From Capsicum annuum (Eukaryota > Streptophyta > Magnoliopsida > Solanales > Solanaceae): 64,000 bases of DNA. Numbering within the stretch: position 1 is the stretch's first letter; each line of letters begins with the position of its first letter. Under the pieces are notes generated by a model that had not been told where the DNA came from, did no database searches, and worked only from the letters and a program-made list of their open reading frames with translations. The position numbers and the translations under genes were made by a program. Below, one piece after another: positions 10,497 to 22,406 of this stretch. The stretch is taken from the NCBI RefSeq assembly GCF_002878395.1, contig NC_061119.1, forward strand, positions 45,280,638 through 45,344,637, given 5' to 3'.

Positions 10497-12796
10497 AATA
10501 GTATTAAAGAATAACAACTAGTCAATCGGGTAAATCACTATTACAACAAGTATAAATAAAGCAAGTCGACCAATATATAACAAGTAAGTGTAGAGTTTCA
10601 CTTTTCTAAGTACATGTCACACAATCAATTTTAAGTATATAATCAAGTAAGGAATACAAGTCAAATACACTAGAGAACTCAAGTCTCATTAGCAAATTTT
10701 AAAGATACTCTTGGGAAAGAATTAATTCAATTTTTGGAATTTCATGATTATTTTTTGGGGATTATTCATTGGATTCATCACTTTATATCACTTTCTTTAT
10801 TTATTATGATACCATGTCGGCTCGCGGTACTCGATCCAGTCACTTCTCACAATAATATCGACATTTAGTGTCGGTCATATTGCTTGAGAAATCAATAAGG
10901 TAGCGATATCAAAATTTAACATCGATTGCATTGCTTGAAAAATCAATAAACTAGCAATACCAAAATTTAACATCAGTCACATTGCTACTAACAATCTTTC
11001 CACTTTTCAATTCTTAATAAATATTCATCTTTCACTTTTCCACATATATGAAGGTATATCACAAGTCTTCTTTACTCAAGGCATATTTTTTAGTCACATT
11101 ATCATTATGGATCAAGATCTTTAGTTATCAATATTTTTGGGCCTTTCACGGGGATTATTTCAACAATTCATCATGATCATCAACAAGTCATTCATGACAT
11201 CAATTCAAGGAGTTATCATATCAAATAAGTCTTCCATACACACAACTCAATAAATTATTATTCTCATCGATTTAGCCTTTATGGGCATCCAACAGATAAC
11301 GTATGTTTATCAATATCAAATTCAGAAGAAAATTTTTGGAGATTAAAGCAAGTTTATATATTTTTATCCATCTCAACTCCATGTTCGCAGGCCTAGACAT
11401 GCTTTCTTCCATCAATTCTACGTCATGAAAATATGAAGTAACACATTCCTCGACTCACTAAACCTAGCCTATTTAATTTGAATGTCAAACTTTTGAAAGA
11501 ACCATGCCGCAATAAGAATGTTCTTTCCTTTTTTTTCATATCTTGGAATAATCAATCATTTAAAAATCAAGCAATAATAAGAGTAATTAAACAATTACTC
11601 TTCAAATAAATATCTTGGGGGTTAAAACCCCTAATTCTACCCTTAATTCAAGGACAATATCATTTCTCAAGATCAATTTATCATTAACTAATTCTTTCAA
11701 GCTTAATTCATCCCCATTAGTAGAGTTTTTATTCTAAAGGTCTCATCTTTATTGCATTAAGGATTTCAAACCAACAATATACATAATTATCTAGTTTACT
11801 ATTCATGCTAGAAATCATTAATTTACAATCTTTAATTAATTCTAGGTGATAATAAGAACACTATAAGTTTTCACCAAAAAATTCACCATGAAAGATTCTA
11901 ACCTAAAATTCCACCATTGAAGGACTTTCTAATGATTCTAGGATGTTAAAGGATTAAAAGACAAAGAAAATGATGGAAAAACTTATCTCAATGAAGGAAT
12001 TTCACCCTAAAACCTGAGAAATCACATCTCTAGGGTTAGAGAATGAAATTTTGAATTTTGAGACCTGAAAATTGGCCAAAATTGATTTAAGTACAATCAT
12101 AATTATCGCCACAACGAATTTTTCGTTTCAGTCCAAATAATATTTAGTAAAACAGTCATAATTTTTTTCTCTGAACTTGGATTGATTACTAGTTTATGTG
12201 TTGAAGAAAAGATTCAAACATCTTTGATTTGATGGGTATTGGGCCGCCTAACTCTTTATATTCTAGGAGATATGACCATTTGAAGTTGACTTTAGTAGAA
12301 ATTCATATCGAAACTTTATCAGTAAGAAAATTTTCAACTTAACTTTATGCTAGGAATATTATACGACTTTAATTCATACCTAAAGAACTGCCATACTAAA
12401 TTGATATTAGTACTCATGAATAATTAAATTTTTTGAGCTTGAGTCTATATAGACACATCGAAAGGCTAAAATCTTTTTCGAAAAATTTGAGGTGACAAAA
12501 TAAATAAAATGATGTCTATTTTGATCTCAAGTCAATAATATAAAATAAAAATTAAGAATTTTTATAAATTTATCACGAATAATTTAGTAACGATGAAATA
12601 GATCCTTATACCTAATTCAAAGAGGGTAGCTAAAACATATCTTTCATAAAAGAACAATTTTTAAGTTGAATTAAAGCAGTGGACTATATCTAACCAACTC
12701 AAATGAATATGACTTTGGTTTCTTATTTTGGTGTATTATTTGTCACCAAAGAATTATGATAATGGGTTTATTAGTGAGGTTTCAACTTTTCAAATG
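10497..12796 (-). repeat. Old LTR-derived sequence with short tandem repeats
   Basis: The stretch resembles worn minus-oriented Gypsy LTR sequence. It has TACCATGTCGGCTCGCGGTA near 10810, a phrase near 12236 (GGGTATTGGGCCGCC) and the TATGACCATTTGAAGTTGAC motif near 12272, also seen in the LTR at 26986-29728. Around 10870-10990 a unit of about 62 bp with TCATATTGCTTGAGAAATC occurs twice. I could not find the ends or a target duplication. No gene is seen. Confidence 0.4.
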
Positions 12797-12799
12797 TAA

Positions 12800-13109
12800 G
12801 GGTTTGTTTGGTAGCTTGTTGGAGTTACAAAGGTATCAGTAATAGAGATTATTACGAAGGAAATTTATATGTAGCATTTTATGAAAGTGTCAGCGAGATT
12901 TAGTTATTTCACTTCTATTAAGTATAAAATAATACATAAAATTATTCATAATTACTTATATATGTAGATTTTAAATTGCAATTAGACATCATATTAATTT
13001 ATACATAAATAACTCACTTTCTAATTAATTACAAACAATTATTATATATTATTTATACAAAATTTAATATCTACATAACTCACTTCTTCACCAGCTACCA
13101 AACAACCAC
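12800..13109. mobile_element. MITE with TAA target duplication, PIF/Harbinger (Tourist)-like
   Basis: The ends are inverted repeats: GGGTTTGTTTGGTAGCTTG on the left, and the complement of GCTACCAAACAACCAC on the right. TAA flanks both sides (12797-12799 and 13110-13112). Length is 310 bp with an AT-rich interior and no coding capacity. A 3-bp TAA duplication and ends rich in GG and TTTGG fit Tourist-type MITEs. Confidence 0.7.
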
Positions 13110-13170
13110 TAATAAAATGGAAAAGAGCATGAAATGTCTGCGCGCCCAAATTCTTTGAATTGAAGTGAAA

Positions 13171-13408
13171 TACCTCCTCCGTCCCAAATTGAGATGACAT
13201 ATTGATTAAGAAAAATAATTAATAATATGTTTAGTTTATCATAATATTCTTATTAAATAATGTTTATATTTTAATTTGAAGATAAAGTAATTAATGTAAA
13301 TGGTAAAATATGAAAAAAAAAATTATCTTTTCTTGATTAATAAAAAATAAATAAAATAAAAAATTAAATTAAAAAATTTGAGACGAGTAATTTGAGACGA
13401 AGAAAATA
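13171..13408 (+). mobile_element. Stowaway-type MITE, copy 1
   Basis: The left end TACCTCCTCCGTCCCAAATT and the right end, complement TATTTTCTTCGTCTCAAATT, are the Stowaway (Tc1/mariner) inverted repeats with TA at the edges. The core shares TGAGATGACATATTGATT and AAAATAATTAATAATATG with copy 2 at 13683-13932, in the same orientation. Confidence 0.7.
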
Positions 13409-13682
13409 CATAATAGATTAGCAAGTGGGGTTCAAATTTTGAAGTCTCCAAGATAATTCAAAGGTCTAAATTGGGTTCCATTGGTCAAACTAGTGGTGGC
13501 GTCAACTCATATTTTTATTTTATTTTATCCATCACAAGAAATCAGTGGTGTTTTCTCATTTTAATCAAACTTTTCTAGTCTTCTAGATTTTGCTCTGAGA
13601 TGAGAAACAAAAAAGGAAAAGTTACAATTATATGTTGTTTGGATAATGAGTTTATTAATATGATCAAAATATATTAACTATA

Positions 13683-13932
13683 TACCTTCTCCGTTTTAAA
13701 TTATTCATTCAAATTGAGATGACATATTGATTCAGAAAAATAATTAATAATATGCCTAATTTATTATAGTACTCCAATTAAATGATGTTTACATTTTAAT
13801 TTGAAGAAAAAGTAATTAATGCAAAGGATAAAAATAAAATTTTTTTTCCTCTTTTTAATTAATGAAAAAAGACAAGTAAAATAAAAAATCAAATTAAAAA
13901 ATTTGAGACGAATAATTTGGGACAGATGGAGT
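13683..13932 (+). mobile_element. Stowaway-type MITE, copy 2
   Basis: The left end TACCTTCTCCGTTTTAAATT and right end AATTTGGGACAGATGGAGTA are Stowaway inverted repeats ending in TA. The interior is a close relative of copy 1. About 270 bp of other sequence separates the two. Confidence 0.7.
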
Positions 13933-14379
13933 ATATAACAATTTATATATTTTGCAAATTAATTGACTTAGGTGTTTAGGACAATAATTATTTCAAACCA
14001 AAAAATAAGTGAACCTGGGTACCTGACATTCTAACTAAAAAATATTAATAATAAAAGTATAATATTTGGGTAGTGGGCCTACCCTTTTTTTTGGCGGGAA
14101 AGAGATTGATATGTTTATTTGTAAATATTTAAATATCTCAATGATTTGGCCAGTGGAAACTTGTATTTTACCAAATTTTTTTATATATATACAGACTATG
14201 CTCCATTTTTTTTTTTAAAAAAATCATTTCAAAATAAGAATATCCTGAAACATTGGCAAACAATCAATGAAAATTCAGAATTCAAACTAATAAATTTGAA
14301 ATTAAGCTTAAATATTTTAAAATATAAATATATGAAAACGCCTCTATAATAGTATTATTGGTTCTGAGATATCTTAGTT

Positions 14380-15003
14380 TTTTTTTTTGGTTTCCCAAGG
14401 TATCCCCACAGCCGGCAGCCATGAGACTAATCCTTCGTTTCTCCGTCAGCACACTAAGGGGTCGTTTGGTAGAGTGTATTGAAAAACTAATGCATGTGTA
14501 TTATTAATACCTTGTTTGGTAGAATTTTGCATTCTATGTATAACTAATACTTGCATTAGTTATACACTTTATTGTGTATTAAGTTGTGTATTACTAATGC
14601 CTCAAAATTCATGGTATTAGAAATGCAATGGATCTAATACACGCATTAACATGATTAAAGACACTATTATCCCTCAAAAAATATTTCACATCTTTTCCAA
14701 CATATATATGGAGGATATTTTTGTAATTTTTTTTTTTAAAGAAATTATTTAATTCGTGTTATTTTTAATACATCAAACCAAACACTGTATAAGAAAAATA
14801 CAAGCATAATTAATGCAAGCATAGGTAACACAAGCATTACTAGCACACCATATTTTGCATTATTCTTATACACTCTACCAAACGACCCCTTAGCGGTAGG
14901 ACACTAGCCACAGAGTTTGCTTCACTCGCCAGAGGCAGGGATCGAACCCTCGACCTCTTACTTAAGAGACATGGCGCTGAACCACCATGCGAACTTTAGT
15001 GGT
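14380..15003 (-). mobile_element. tRNA-derived SINE with exact long target duplication, split by a MITE
   Basis: On the minus strand the head carries RNA polymerase III boxes: an A box TGGTTCAGCGC (complement of 14974-14984) and a B box GGTTCGATCCC (complement of 14938-14948), spaced as in a tRNA. The body ends in a poly(A) tail, seen as a T run at 14380-14388. The direct flanks TGAGATATCTTAGTT (14365-14379) and TGAGATTTCTTAGTT (15004-15018) agree at 14 of 15 bases, the LINE-type target duplication expected for SINE insertion. Without the inserted MITE (14455-14892) the SINE is about 185 bp, a typical length. It encodes no protein. Confidence 0.88.
14455..14892. mobile_element. MITE inserted in the SINE
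   Basis: Perfect inverted repeats of at least 24 bp begin TAAGGGGTCGTTTGGTAGAG on the left, with the complement CTCTACCAAACGACCCCTTA at the right. The edges read TAA and TTA, so a TWA target (PIF/Harbinger-like) is possible, but the two triplets are not a direct repeat. The interior repeats phrases such as TATTAGTTATACAC. It is inserted between the two halves of the SINE body and is therefore younger than the SINE. Confidence 0.75.
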
Positions 15004-15245
15004 TGAGATTTCTTAGTTGCTATAAAGATTGTCTGTTACACACCTATAATAACATATATGATAGTATTTAAATAATATTAGACTGTTAATTGATTAAAAA
15101 AAAAAAACTAATTTTCATTTTTTTAATGTCATGGATGTAGGAATATTAATTCTAAACTTAATCATACCTTATTAAAGAAGGAAAGAACAAATTGATATAA
15201 TAAAGATGACTACTGTTGTTATAGGTTAAAAAAAGAGCTACTAAA

Positions 15246-15538
15246 GGGCCGTTTAGATAGGCCGAAAAAAAAAAACGACTGAAAAGAAAGTTCTTTAAAA
15301 GTGTTTTTGAAATGCTGAATTTATTTTAAAAATAAATAATTAAGTGTTTGGATAAAAGTGCTGAAACTGAAAAAAAGTTATTGATGTGTTTGGTAAATAA
15401 TGCTTTTAAGCACTTTTTTTTTTGATCAAAATGACTGAAATACCCCTATAACTGTTAATAATATATAGAGTTGATTATTATTAATTTTTATTGCTAAAAT
15501 GATTCAAATTAAAATTAATATATATTTGAATATATATA
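15246..15538 (+). other. Possible left end of a TIR element, no right end seen
   Basis: GGGCCGTTTAGATAGGCCG at 15246 looks like the terminal repeat of a common plant TIR element. The following sequence has TTAAGTGTTTGGATAAAAGT. I found no inverted partner downstream. The solo LTR at 15539 may have landed in it. Confidence 0.3.
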
Positions 15539-16060
15539 TGTTTGCAACATAATTTAATTCATGGAAAATAAACTTCAACCACAAATAAAAATACGAAGAA
15601 ACAATAATTTTATTGATAAATGATGTGGGTACAAATTTGTTCCTCCTTTGATTCTTCTCCTTTGATTTTCTCTATAATTCGGCTGTCAGTAGCGTATTTC
15701 TCGAACGTAGAATTTGTTATGGATTTCTCCGTAATTCGAGGATCGTTAGTGGCGTATTTTTTGAATGTAGGAATATTTGGATTTGATCTCCCTGAAAGGA
15801 GGTTTTGTGAATCTTATTGATGTATTTGATTATTAAGAAGAAAGAGTTTTGATCTATAAATATGATTTCTTTGTGAATATCCTATGAATTTGTGGGATAC
15901 TGGAGATGTGTTCTTTAAAAGGATATTTGCCTCTTTTATATAGGCGTAATTTGAGGTTTAGGTAAGTAGCCATCAAGCTAGATTTAGGGTAAAGTAGCCC
16001 CCAAGAATCTAATCAAAATTGAACTCTTTTTGTAGAGTCTACAAAGTTTCAATGTCTACA
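15539..16060 (-). repeat. Solo LTR, copia-like, with perfect 5-bp target duplication
   Basis: The segment begins TGTTTGCAAC and ends GTCTACA, so on the minus strand it runs TGTAGAC...GCAAACA, the TG...CA form of an LTR. ATATA flanks both sides (15534-15538 and 16061-16065). On the minus strand a TATA box (CCTATATAAAAGAGG, near 15934-15946) lies about 110 bp into the LTR, and the region near 15600 (CAATAAAATTATTG on the minus strand) looks like the 3' processing region. Length is 522 bp. No internal domain remains, so it arose by LTR-LTR recombination. The 66-residue frame inside it is chance. Confidence 0.8.
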
Positions 16061-16065
16061 ATATA

Positions 16066-17968
16066 TATTAAAAAAAATATTTTCATGAATCACTATTAAT
16101 TTGTGCGCTATTTTTTTTTTTTTTTAAGAGTTTAAGTGTTGAATGTTTGTATTTAAAAAAGATAGTTATATATTAAAAGATTATTTGTTGCTTCATGGTT
16201 ACGTTAAGAATTCGTATCATTAAGGTGCAATTTACGACACTTTCATTTTCTTATTAAATTGGACTTGTTGCTTTTAAGGATAATATTAATATATATGTCG
16301 AACTTATCATTAAGCAAAATATATATGTTACTAATCATTATAATTACATTAATAAATAAATAGTTTCATACAAAAGAGGTACTAATATGACTAGAGTTAA
16401 ATTCGTCATAAATACAAAAAGCGAAAATATTCAATTAGTACAAGCATTAAGCATTAAACTAATGGCAAAAAAGTGTTTAATTTATACCAATATAGTGTGT
16501 TAATTTGGAGTCGAGCAACATGATAAGTGATTAATAAGTGTAAACTAAACTGATAATTATACTAGTTGTACTTTTTCAAATTAGTAAAATTCAACCTTAA
16601 GATCCACAACCTAAAATTTCATTATTGTTATTATGATCAAAAGTGCACGCACTGTTACTTTTATTGAACTGTATGTATTCATGTGAGAAACCTTAAAAAA
16701 GGCAAAAGATAGTGAAGGAGAATTAGGACTACAAGGGTAAAATTGAAATAAGTAATAATTACAAGGGATTCAAATATAATTTAAATGGTCAATTTAAATA
16801 GATTATAAGTTCCAAAAACATATATCTAAAGTAAAAAGTGTGATATGATTCAACTTGTTGGAACTTAGAAAGAAAAAATCTCATTCAACGGTGAGGGCTT
16901 AGCTAGATCTGCCCCAGGGGGGTAATGAAAACAACTGTAGTTTTCATTTTCATGGGGTCATCAGTTTTTAAAAACAGGAAAAATCCCATTAACGTCATTA
17001 CTTATTTTACTACTACTATTTTACTCCAGAGTATTTATTTTGTCTAAATATATATTTTCTTCCCTCTTGAAATTTCTTGATTCCAAACAAGAAACGTCAA
17101 TTTCATATTACAGAACATATGTATCCAAATGGCAAGAAGATTCTGGCCAACTAAGGAAGCTTTCATTCATACTTCGATTAGTGAACTACTACACATTTCA
17201 CATGTGAAATCAAATCTTTTTGTAGTAATTCATACGTAATTCCATGAATAAATTCAACAACAAAATAAAGGACTTTTTTTTTTTTTTTTTTTGGTTTTTT
17301 CTACATTATGGATAAAGGAACACAGATAGTATCGTAGGGGTACTGAGTTGGTGTGGCAATTGAGTCCAGTTCGTGACGCTGAATTTGTCTATTAAGACTT
17401 ATATCTTCTATATGATTTGAGAGCTGTTACACAAAAGTAAATTTATTTAATTTTATGAGTTCAGATTGATTAGAGGTTTGACTTCCTTTTCCTCCATCTT
17501 TTAGCCTTAAAACTTAAAAAAAAAAATAAAAATGAAACAATGAAAGTATTATTATGATTTTTGATGTGTAAATTATTCTAGAACTTTAGATACTATGTAA
17601 AATGTATAGGAATGAAATGTAACTAGGTGACAAGTGGGCTTTCTTTGGACCGACCATAAGCATGTTTGTTTTTATTCAAGTTTCCGTCATTAGCAATTGG
17701 ATGACTCAACAAAGCTAATTGACACCTTCCATAATATTCCCTTTTAACTTTTTGTAATCAATTATTTGTTAGATGCTGTACTGATTATTTCCGTTATTAT
17801 AGTAATAAAAAATTAACGGTATAACAATATCATGTGATCAACTAAATTGATTGTGCTTAATTCAATTTCAATAGGTAGTTCATGGTAATACATGAAGATT
17901 CTTTAATAAGATTAAATAAATGGCATTTTCGGATATCGGAAGTGGACATTTGAAGCATTCACGAATAT
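16066..17968. other. AT-rich intergenic DNA, no gene seen
   Basis: I see no coding frame, terminal inverted repeats or LTR ends. A long T run sits at about 17274-17292. A short GC-richer stretch near 16890-16960 (GATCTGCCCCAGGGGGG) is unexplained. Confidence 0.5.
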
Positions 17969-18235
17969 ATTCCCTCCATTTTATATTACTCTGCCTCGTG
18001 ATGATTTGATACACCTTATAAATTTTTTAATTAAAAATATATTTATTAAATTAATTTTATTAATAATATTTCTGAACTTTAAATTTAACTATTATTATTT
18101 TATTTAATTATTTAATAATAAAGATAGGATGGAAAAAGTAGAGTAAAACTATCTTAATTTGCTGAAATAGGTAAGTAAAGTAAACATTTATTTTTAATAC
18201 AAAAATCAATTAAAATAAAATCAAGGGAGTGTGTA
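17969..18235. mobile_element. Stowaway-like MITE
   Basis: The left end TATTCCCTCCATTTTATATT and the right end, complement TACACACTCCCTTGATTTTA, are imperfect Stowaway-type inverted repeats with TA at the edges. The interior is AT-rich and non-coding. Confidence 0.5.
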
Positions 18236-18556
18236 CCCTTTACTTACTTTGATATCAAGTGCATAAAAACATTAGATATGTCCTGAGATTACTGAAAATC
18301 GAATTTCTAATCCTACAATTCTAATTGTAGACTGGTATTAACTTGTATTTTTGGAGATGTTCTCTTTCAACAATTTCAGCCCATATTAACGAAATAAGTC
18401 CATTTAACTTATATTTATGGAGTTGAATCGTTCATAATTTAAACGGATAAATATGAATTTCAAATCATTTTGAAAGCTCATACAAATAAGAATATAATGA
18501 ATAAAATATGGATACCCATTTAAATACATAAATAATCCACCTATACTTAAAATTTA

Positions 18557-20629
18557 GGAAAAATTATCCGGATTAACCATTATTGGACTTTTATTACCAC
18601 TTAAAGCCTAATTTTCAATTAATTACAATTCATAGCCCCCTCCTGCCTATTAATTATTTCTAATTACAATTTATAACCTTTCTCATGTATTTTTGATCTT
18701 TTTCTATTTTCTATTATTCTCTTGTTTTTCCTTTTCCAATTTTTTTTCTTCAGTTTTTCTTTTCCTTTTTTTGTTGCTTTCTCTTTATTTTTTCTTTTTT
18801 TTTTTCACATTTTTTTATTTTTATTTTTTATTCATTTTTTTCTTTTTCATTTTTTCCTTTTCATTTTTCTCCTTTTTTTGCTTCTTCTTTTCTGTACTTT
18901 TTCTCCTTCATTTTTTTCCTTTTTCCTTTTTATTTTTCCTCCTTTTTTTTTTTTGTATTTTTTCCTAATTTTCTATTACTCTCCTTCTTTTTTTATTTTT
19001 ATTTTTTCCTCCTTCTTTTTCTTTCATTTTTCCTCCTTTTTCTCTTTTTCTTTTCTCCTTTGTTTTTCAATTTTTTTTTTCTTTTCATTTTTGCGAACTA
19101 GCAAACACAAATTCAAGTGTGAACTATAAATACAAATATAAATGTGAATTATAACATATAAATATAAGTGCAAACTATAAAATACAAATACAAACGCGAA
19201 CTATAATATATGAATACAAGTGTGAACTATAAAATACAAATACAAACACGATCTATAACACATAAGTACAAGTGTTAACTATCATTTGTATTTTTTAATT
19301 ATTGAAAAGGAACGATTGATTTTCTTTCTACGAATACTTGTTTGCATTTATTGATACGAGTTATATTTATTGATACAAATAAATACAACTCAAATTTTTA
19401 TACAAATACAATATATACAAATACATATTGTATTTGTATTTATAAAATCATTTGTTTCATTTGTTTGTCATTGTATTTATATCAAGTGATATTTGTTTAT
19501 TTACATATATGAATGATAATTTTGATATACAAATATAAAACGGTACATTTGTATCAAATGATACATTACATATTTATATATTTTAGAATCAAGAAAATAC
19601 AATTAATGCACTTGTTTGTATACAAATACAAATGATAAATTTTACATAGTCACGACTAAATATAATATGCAATCAATTTACAAATACAAATACAAATACA
19701 AATATAAAATAACTTCTTAAAAATAAAAATGTAATGAAGAAAATAGAATATAAATACAAGTATAATCCAAATATAATATAAATATACAAACACAACAAAA
19801 CCATAATATAAATATAATCCAATATAATATGCAATCAATTATAAAATACAAATACAAAATAGTTCTTTAAAATACAAGTGTGAATTATATAAAATATAAA
19901 TGATGGCGCAAATTAACAAATACAAATACAAGTGCGAACTATTAAATAAAAATATAAATGCGAACTATAAAATATAAATACAAATACGAACTTTAAAATA
20001 CAAATACAAATACAGTTGCATCAATAAATACAAAAATATAAATGGCGGTGTGACTATAAATATGATAAACAATTGTGATATTTACGTTATCATCCATGAC
20101 TTGTGCTCGACTAGTCATATTTTTCAAAAATACAAAAGATATAAAATAGAATAAAAAAATAATAAAGAAAAGAAGTACAAAAAAGAAAATAAAAAAAAAT
20201 CAAAGAAGAAATAAAAAGAAGAAATAGAAATAGAAGTTAGAGATTAAAGAGAGAAAAAAAGAAAAAAAACAAAAAGAAAGAAACGAAAAAAAAAGTAGGA
20301 AAAAATAGAAAAAGAAGAAGAAAAAAGGGCAAAACATAAAAAATGAAAAAATATAAAAAAAGATAATGGTAGTGTTGGGCAAGAAAATATTCAGTTAAAC
20401 GAGATAAGTGTGATTGAGATTTTTTTCTTTTTAAAAATATTGAATTTCATTTTTTGCGCGACTAAATAGGGACTGGATTCATATTTTATATGAATACATG
20501 CATACTATTTGTAAATTCGAATACAGCCGGCATAAATCGAATACGGTGACTATAAATAATAATTATGTAAAATGTGGCTATGGAAGGTTGATTTTATAGT
20601 AAAATGCTGCTATTTTTTGAAAGATCCCC
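18557..20629 (+). mobile_element. Mutator-like foldback element, copy 2, with perfect 9-bp target duplication
   Basis: TAAAATTTA flanks both sides (18548-18556 and 20630-20638), the 9-bp duplication of Mutator-like elements. Terminal inverted repeats are very short. The element has a T/C arm (about 18690-19090), a core built from repeated units with AATACAAATACAAA and GCGAACTATAA, and an A/G arm (about 20150-20360). The same structure occurs in reverse at 42636-46349, with clear similarity along its length. Shared ends include AATTCATAGCCCCCTC near 18625 and AAATGTGGCTATGG near 20570. No transposase is encoded. The 135- and 91-residue frames near 18693-19129 are translations of the T/C arm. 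Confidence 0.8.
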
Positions 20630-20989
20630 TAAAATTTATACTTGCACGATAAAAAATTAGGCATAATACATAAATATGATCCTAAACTTGACACCAAATT
20701 ATAATTTTGACCTTAAACTTTGTTAGTGCACAAATATGACCTTTAAATATTCAAAACTGCACAAATATAACGTCCAATCCTATGTGGTAAAACGCGTGTT
20801 GTACACGTAAAACTGGGCGCATCGGGCTAAAAATTTAAGCGTTCCAATAGTAAAAATAGGATAAAATGACTATTATGCCCTTATTAATTCCTTTTTATAT
20901 ATTTAAATGATTTTTCACTATCATTTTTTCATTATTTTCAGCTCAAAGATGAAACTATACTAATAATAAATAAAAAAATTATAGTTTTA

Positions 20990-21345
20990 ATAAAATGTTA
21001 TTAAATTAACGTTATTAAATTAATGTTATTAAAATATTATTAAATTAACTTTATTAAAACGTTATTAAATTAACGTTACTAAAACGTTATTAAATTAACG
21101 TTACTAAAACGTTATTAATAAAAAGTTATTAAAACGTTATTAATAAAATGCTATTAAGGGCAGTAGTAGTAGTTTATTAAATTAACGTTATTAAAATATT
21201 ACTAATAAAAGGTTGTTAAGGGCAGTAGTAGTATATTAAATTAAGGTCATTAAAACGTTATTATATTAGCATTATTAAGAAAACGTTATTAAGAGCAGTT
21301 GTAGTAGTATAGTAAATTAACGTTATTAATAAAATGTTATTTAGA
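20990..21345 (+). repeat. Tandem repeat inside the Mutator-like MITE
   Basis: The phrases ATTAAATTAACGTTATTAAA and ACGTTATTAATAAAA recur about ten times, with GGGCAGTAGTAGT interspersed three times. It is a worn minisatellite with a unit of roughly 25-30 bp. Confidence 0.6.
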
Positions 21346-21357
21346 TGAAAATTTTAT

Positions 21358-21538
21358 TAAAATATTATTATTATTATTATTGTTATTATTATTATTATTA
21401 TTATTATTAATAATAATAATAATAATAATAATTAGTCTTAGTAGTAGAAGTGGTATATTGATAGAAGCAATAGTAGTACGTGATATGTAGAAATAGTAGT
21501 AGAATAATAATAATAATAATAATAACAACAACAACAAG
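21358..21538 (+). repeat. ATT/AAT trinucleotide microsatellites
   Basis: Runs of TTA and AAT units occupy 21365-21432 and 21503-21536. The first changes from TTA to AAT at about 21408, so it can fold on itself. It lies in the Mutator-like MITE. Confidence 0.85.
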
Positions 21539-21859
21539 CAGCAAAACGACGTAGATTTAACTTATAGAAGCAAAGCGACGTCATTTTAAGTTCTAGATCA
21601 AAAGTCCTTCCAATCAGCCCTTTTAATGACGTGGCACCGTATGATTGGATTACATATCCACGTAGGCGCAAGTGAAACTCATGCATGGAGGTTGCAAAAT
21701 CGGAGGTCATATTTGTTCAGGTTTTGAATAGTTAAAGGTCCTATTTGTGCACTATCAAAGTTTAAGGTCAAAGTTATAATTTGGTGTCAAATTTAAGGTC
21801 ATATTTATGTATTCTGCCAAAAATTTATTTTTCTTTTTTAAGAAAATAAATTAAGAATA

Positions 21860-22276
21860 AGAATGGGGAGGGTTGTGGTGGTTGGGCTTAGAATTGGGGG
21901 AGATAAAAACTTTAAAAAATAAAATAAAATTGGGGCTTGGGCGTGGGGTGCGGGTGGAGGAGGGCAATTTTTTTTTTTTTGAACTCTTTACTTTTCATTT
22001 ATAAATCATTTGATTTTAAAGAAAATAAGGGGGAGGGGGGGGGGGGGCNNNNNNNNNNNNNNNNNNNNNNNNNNNNNNNNNNNNNNNNNNNNNNNNNNNN
22101 NNNNNNNNNNNNNNNNNNNNNNNNNNNNNNNNNNNNNNNNNNNNNNNNTAAAGAAAATAAGGGGGAGGGGGGGGGGAGCATTTTTTTTTATCTTTTTTTT
22201 TTTTAAAGTCATTTTTTGAAAAAATATTTTTTTTTTTTTTTTTTTTTGTGTTGGTGTGGGGGGGGGGGGGGGGAGG
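21860..22276 (+). repeat. G-rich/T-rich tandem repeat, left part
   Basis: Blocks of G-rich sequence (GGGGAGGG, GGGGGAGG, G runs of 10 or more) alternate with T-rich blocks about 70-90 bp long. The same repeat continues at 38484-39020, after the retrotransposon. The last five bases (GGAGG, 22272-22276) are the left copy of the retrotransposon target duplication. Multiple G runs could form G-quadruplexes. It contains the gap at 22049-22148. Confidence 0.75.
22049..22148. other. 100-N assembly gap
   Basis: The gap is exactly 100 N, a placeholder length. The sequence before it (AAAGAAAATAAGGGGGAGGG plus a G run) recurs directly after it at 22150, so the two contig ends probably overlap. Confidence 0.95.
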
Positions 22277-22406
22277 TGTAACACCTTAGAACATTTTTGA
22301 ATCCACGTTTTATACTTTGAGTGAGCATGAGGTGTGCATACTTTCCGAAGAATTATAATGCATACATATACATATAACTATTGTGTATGTAAGTTATATG
22401 ATTACT

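Larger units (their letters stand above)
20660..21818. mobile_element. Mutator-like MITE with long terminal inverted repeats
   Basis: Inverted repeats of over 100 bp begin GGCATAATACATAAATATGA on the left and, complemented, GGCAGAATACATAAATATGA at the right. They continue through ACACCAAATTATAA and AGTGCACAAATA on both arms. Flanks AAAAAATTA and AAAAATTTA agree at 8 of 9 bases. The inner arms are GC-richer (CCACGTAGGCGCAAG near 21659). The interior holds a tandem repeat and ATT microsatellites. There is no coding capacity; the 90- and 66-residue frames are microsatellite and arm translations. Confidence 0.82.

Noticed and set aside
14938..14990. tRNA-like sequence with A and B boxes, considered as a tRNA gene
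   Set aside because: No acceptor stem or cloverleaf can be closed. The poly(A) tail and long target duplication show it is a SINE head.
18693..19129. Overlapping 91- and 135-residue Phe-rich frames
   Set aside because: Both are readings of the same T/C arm in different frames, with no start context or motif.
21937..22284. Frames of about 60-92 residues spanning the first N gap
   Set aside because: They depend on unknown bases and G-run translation.
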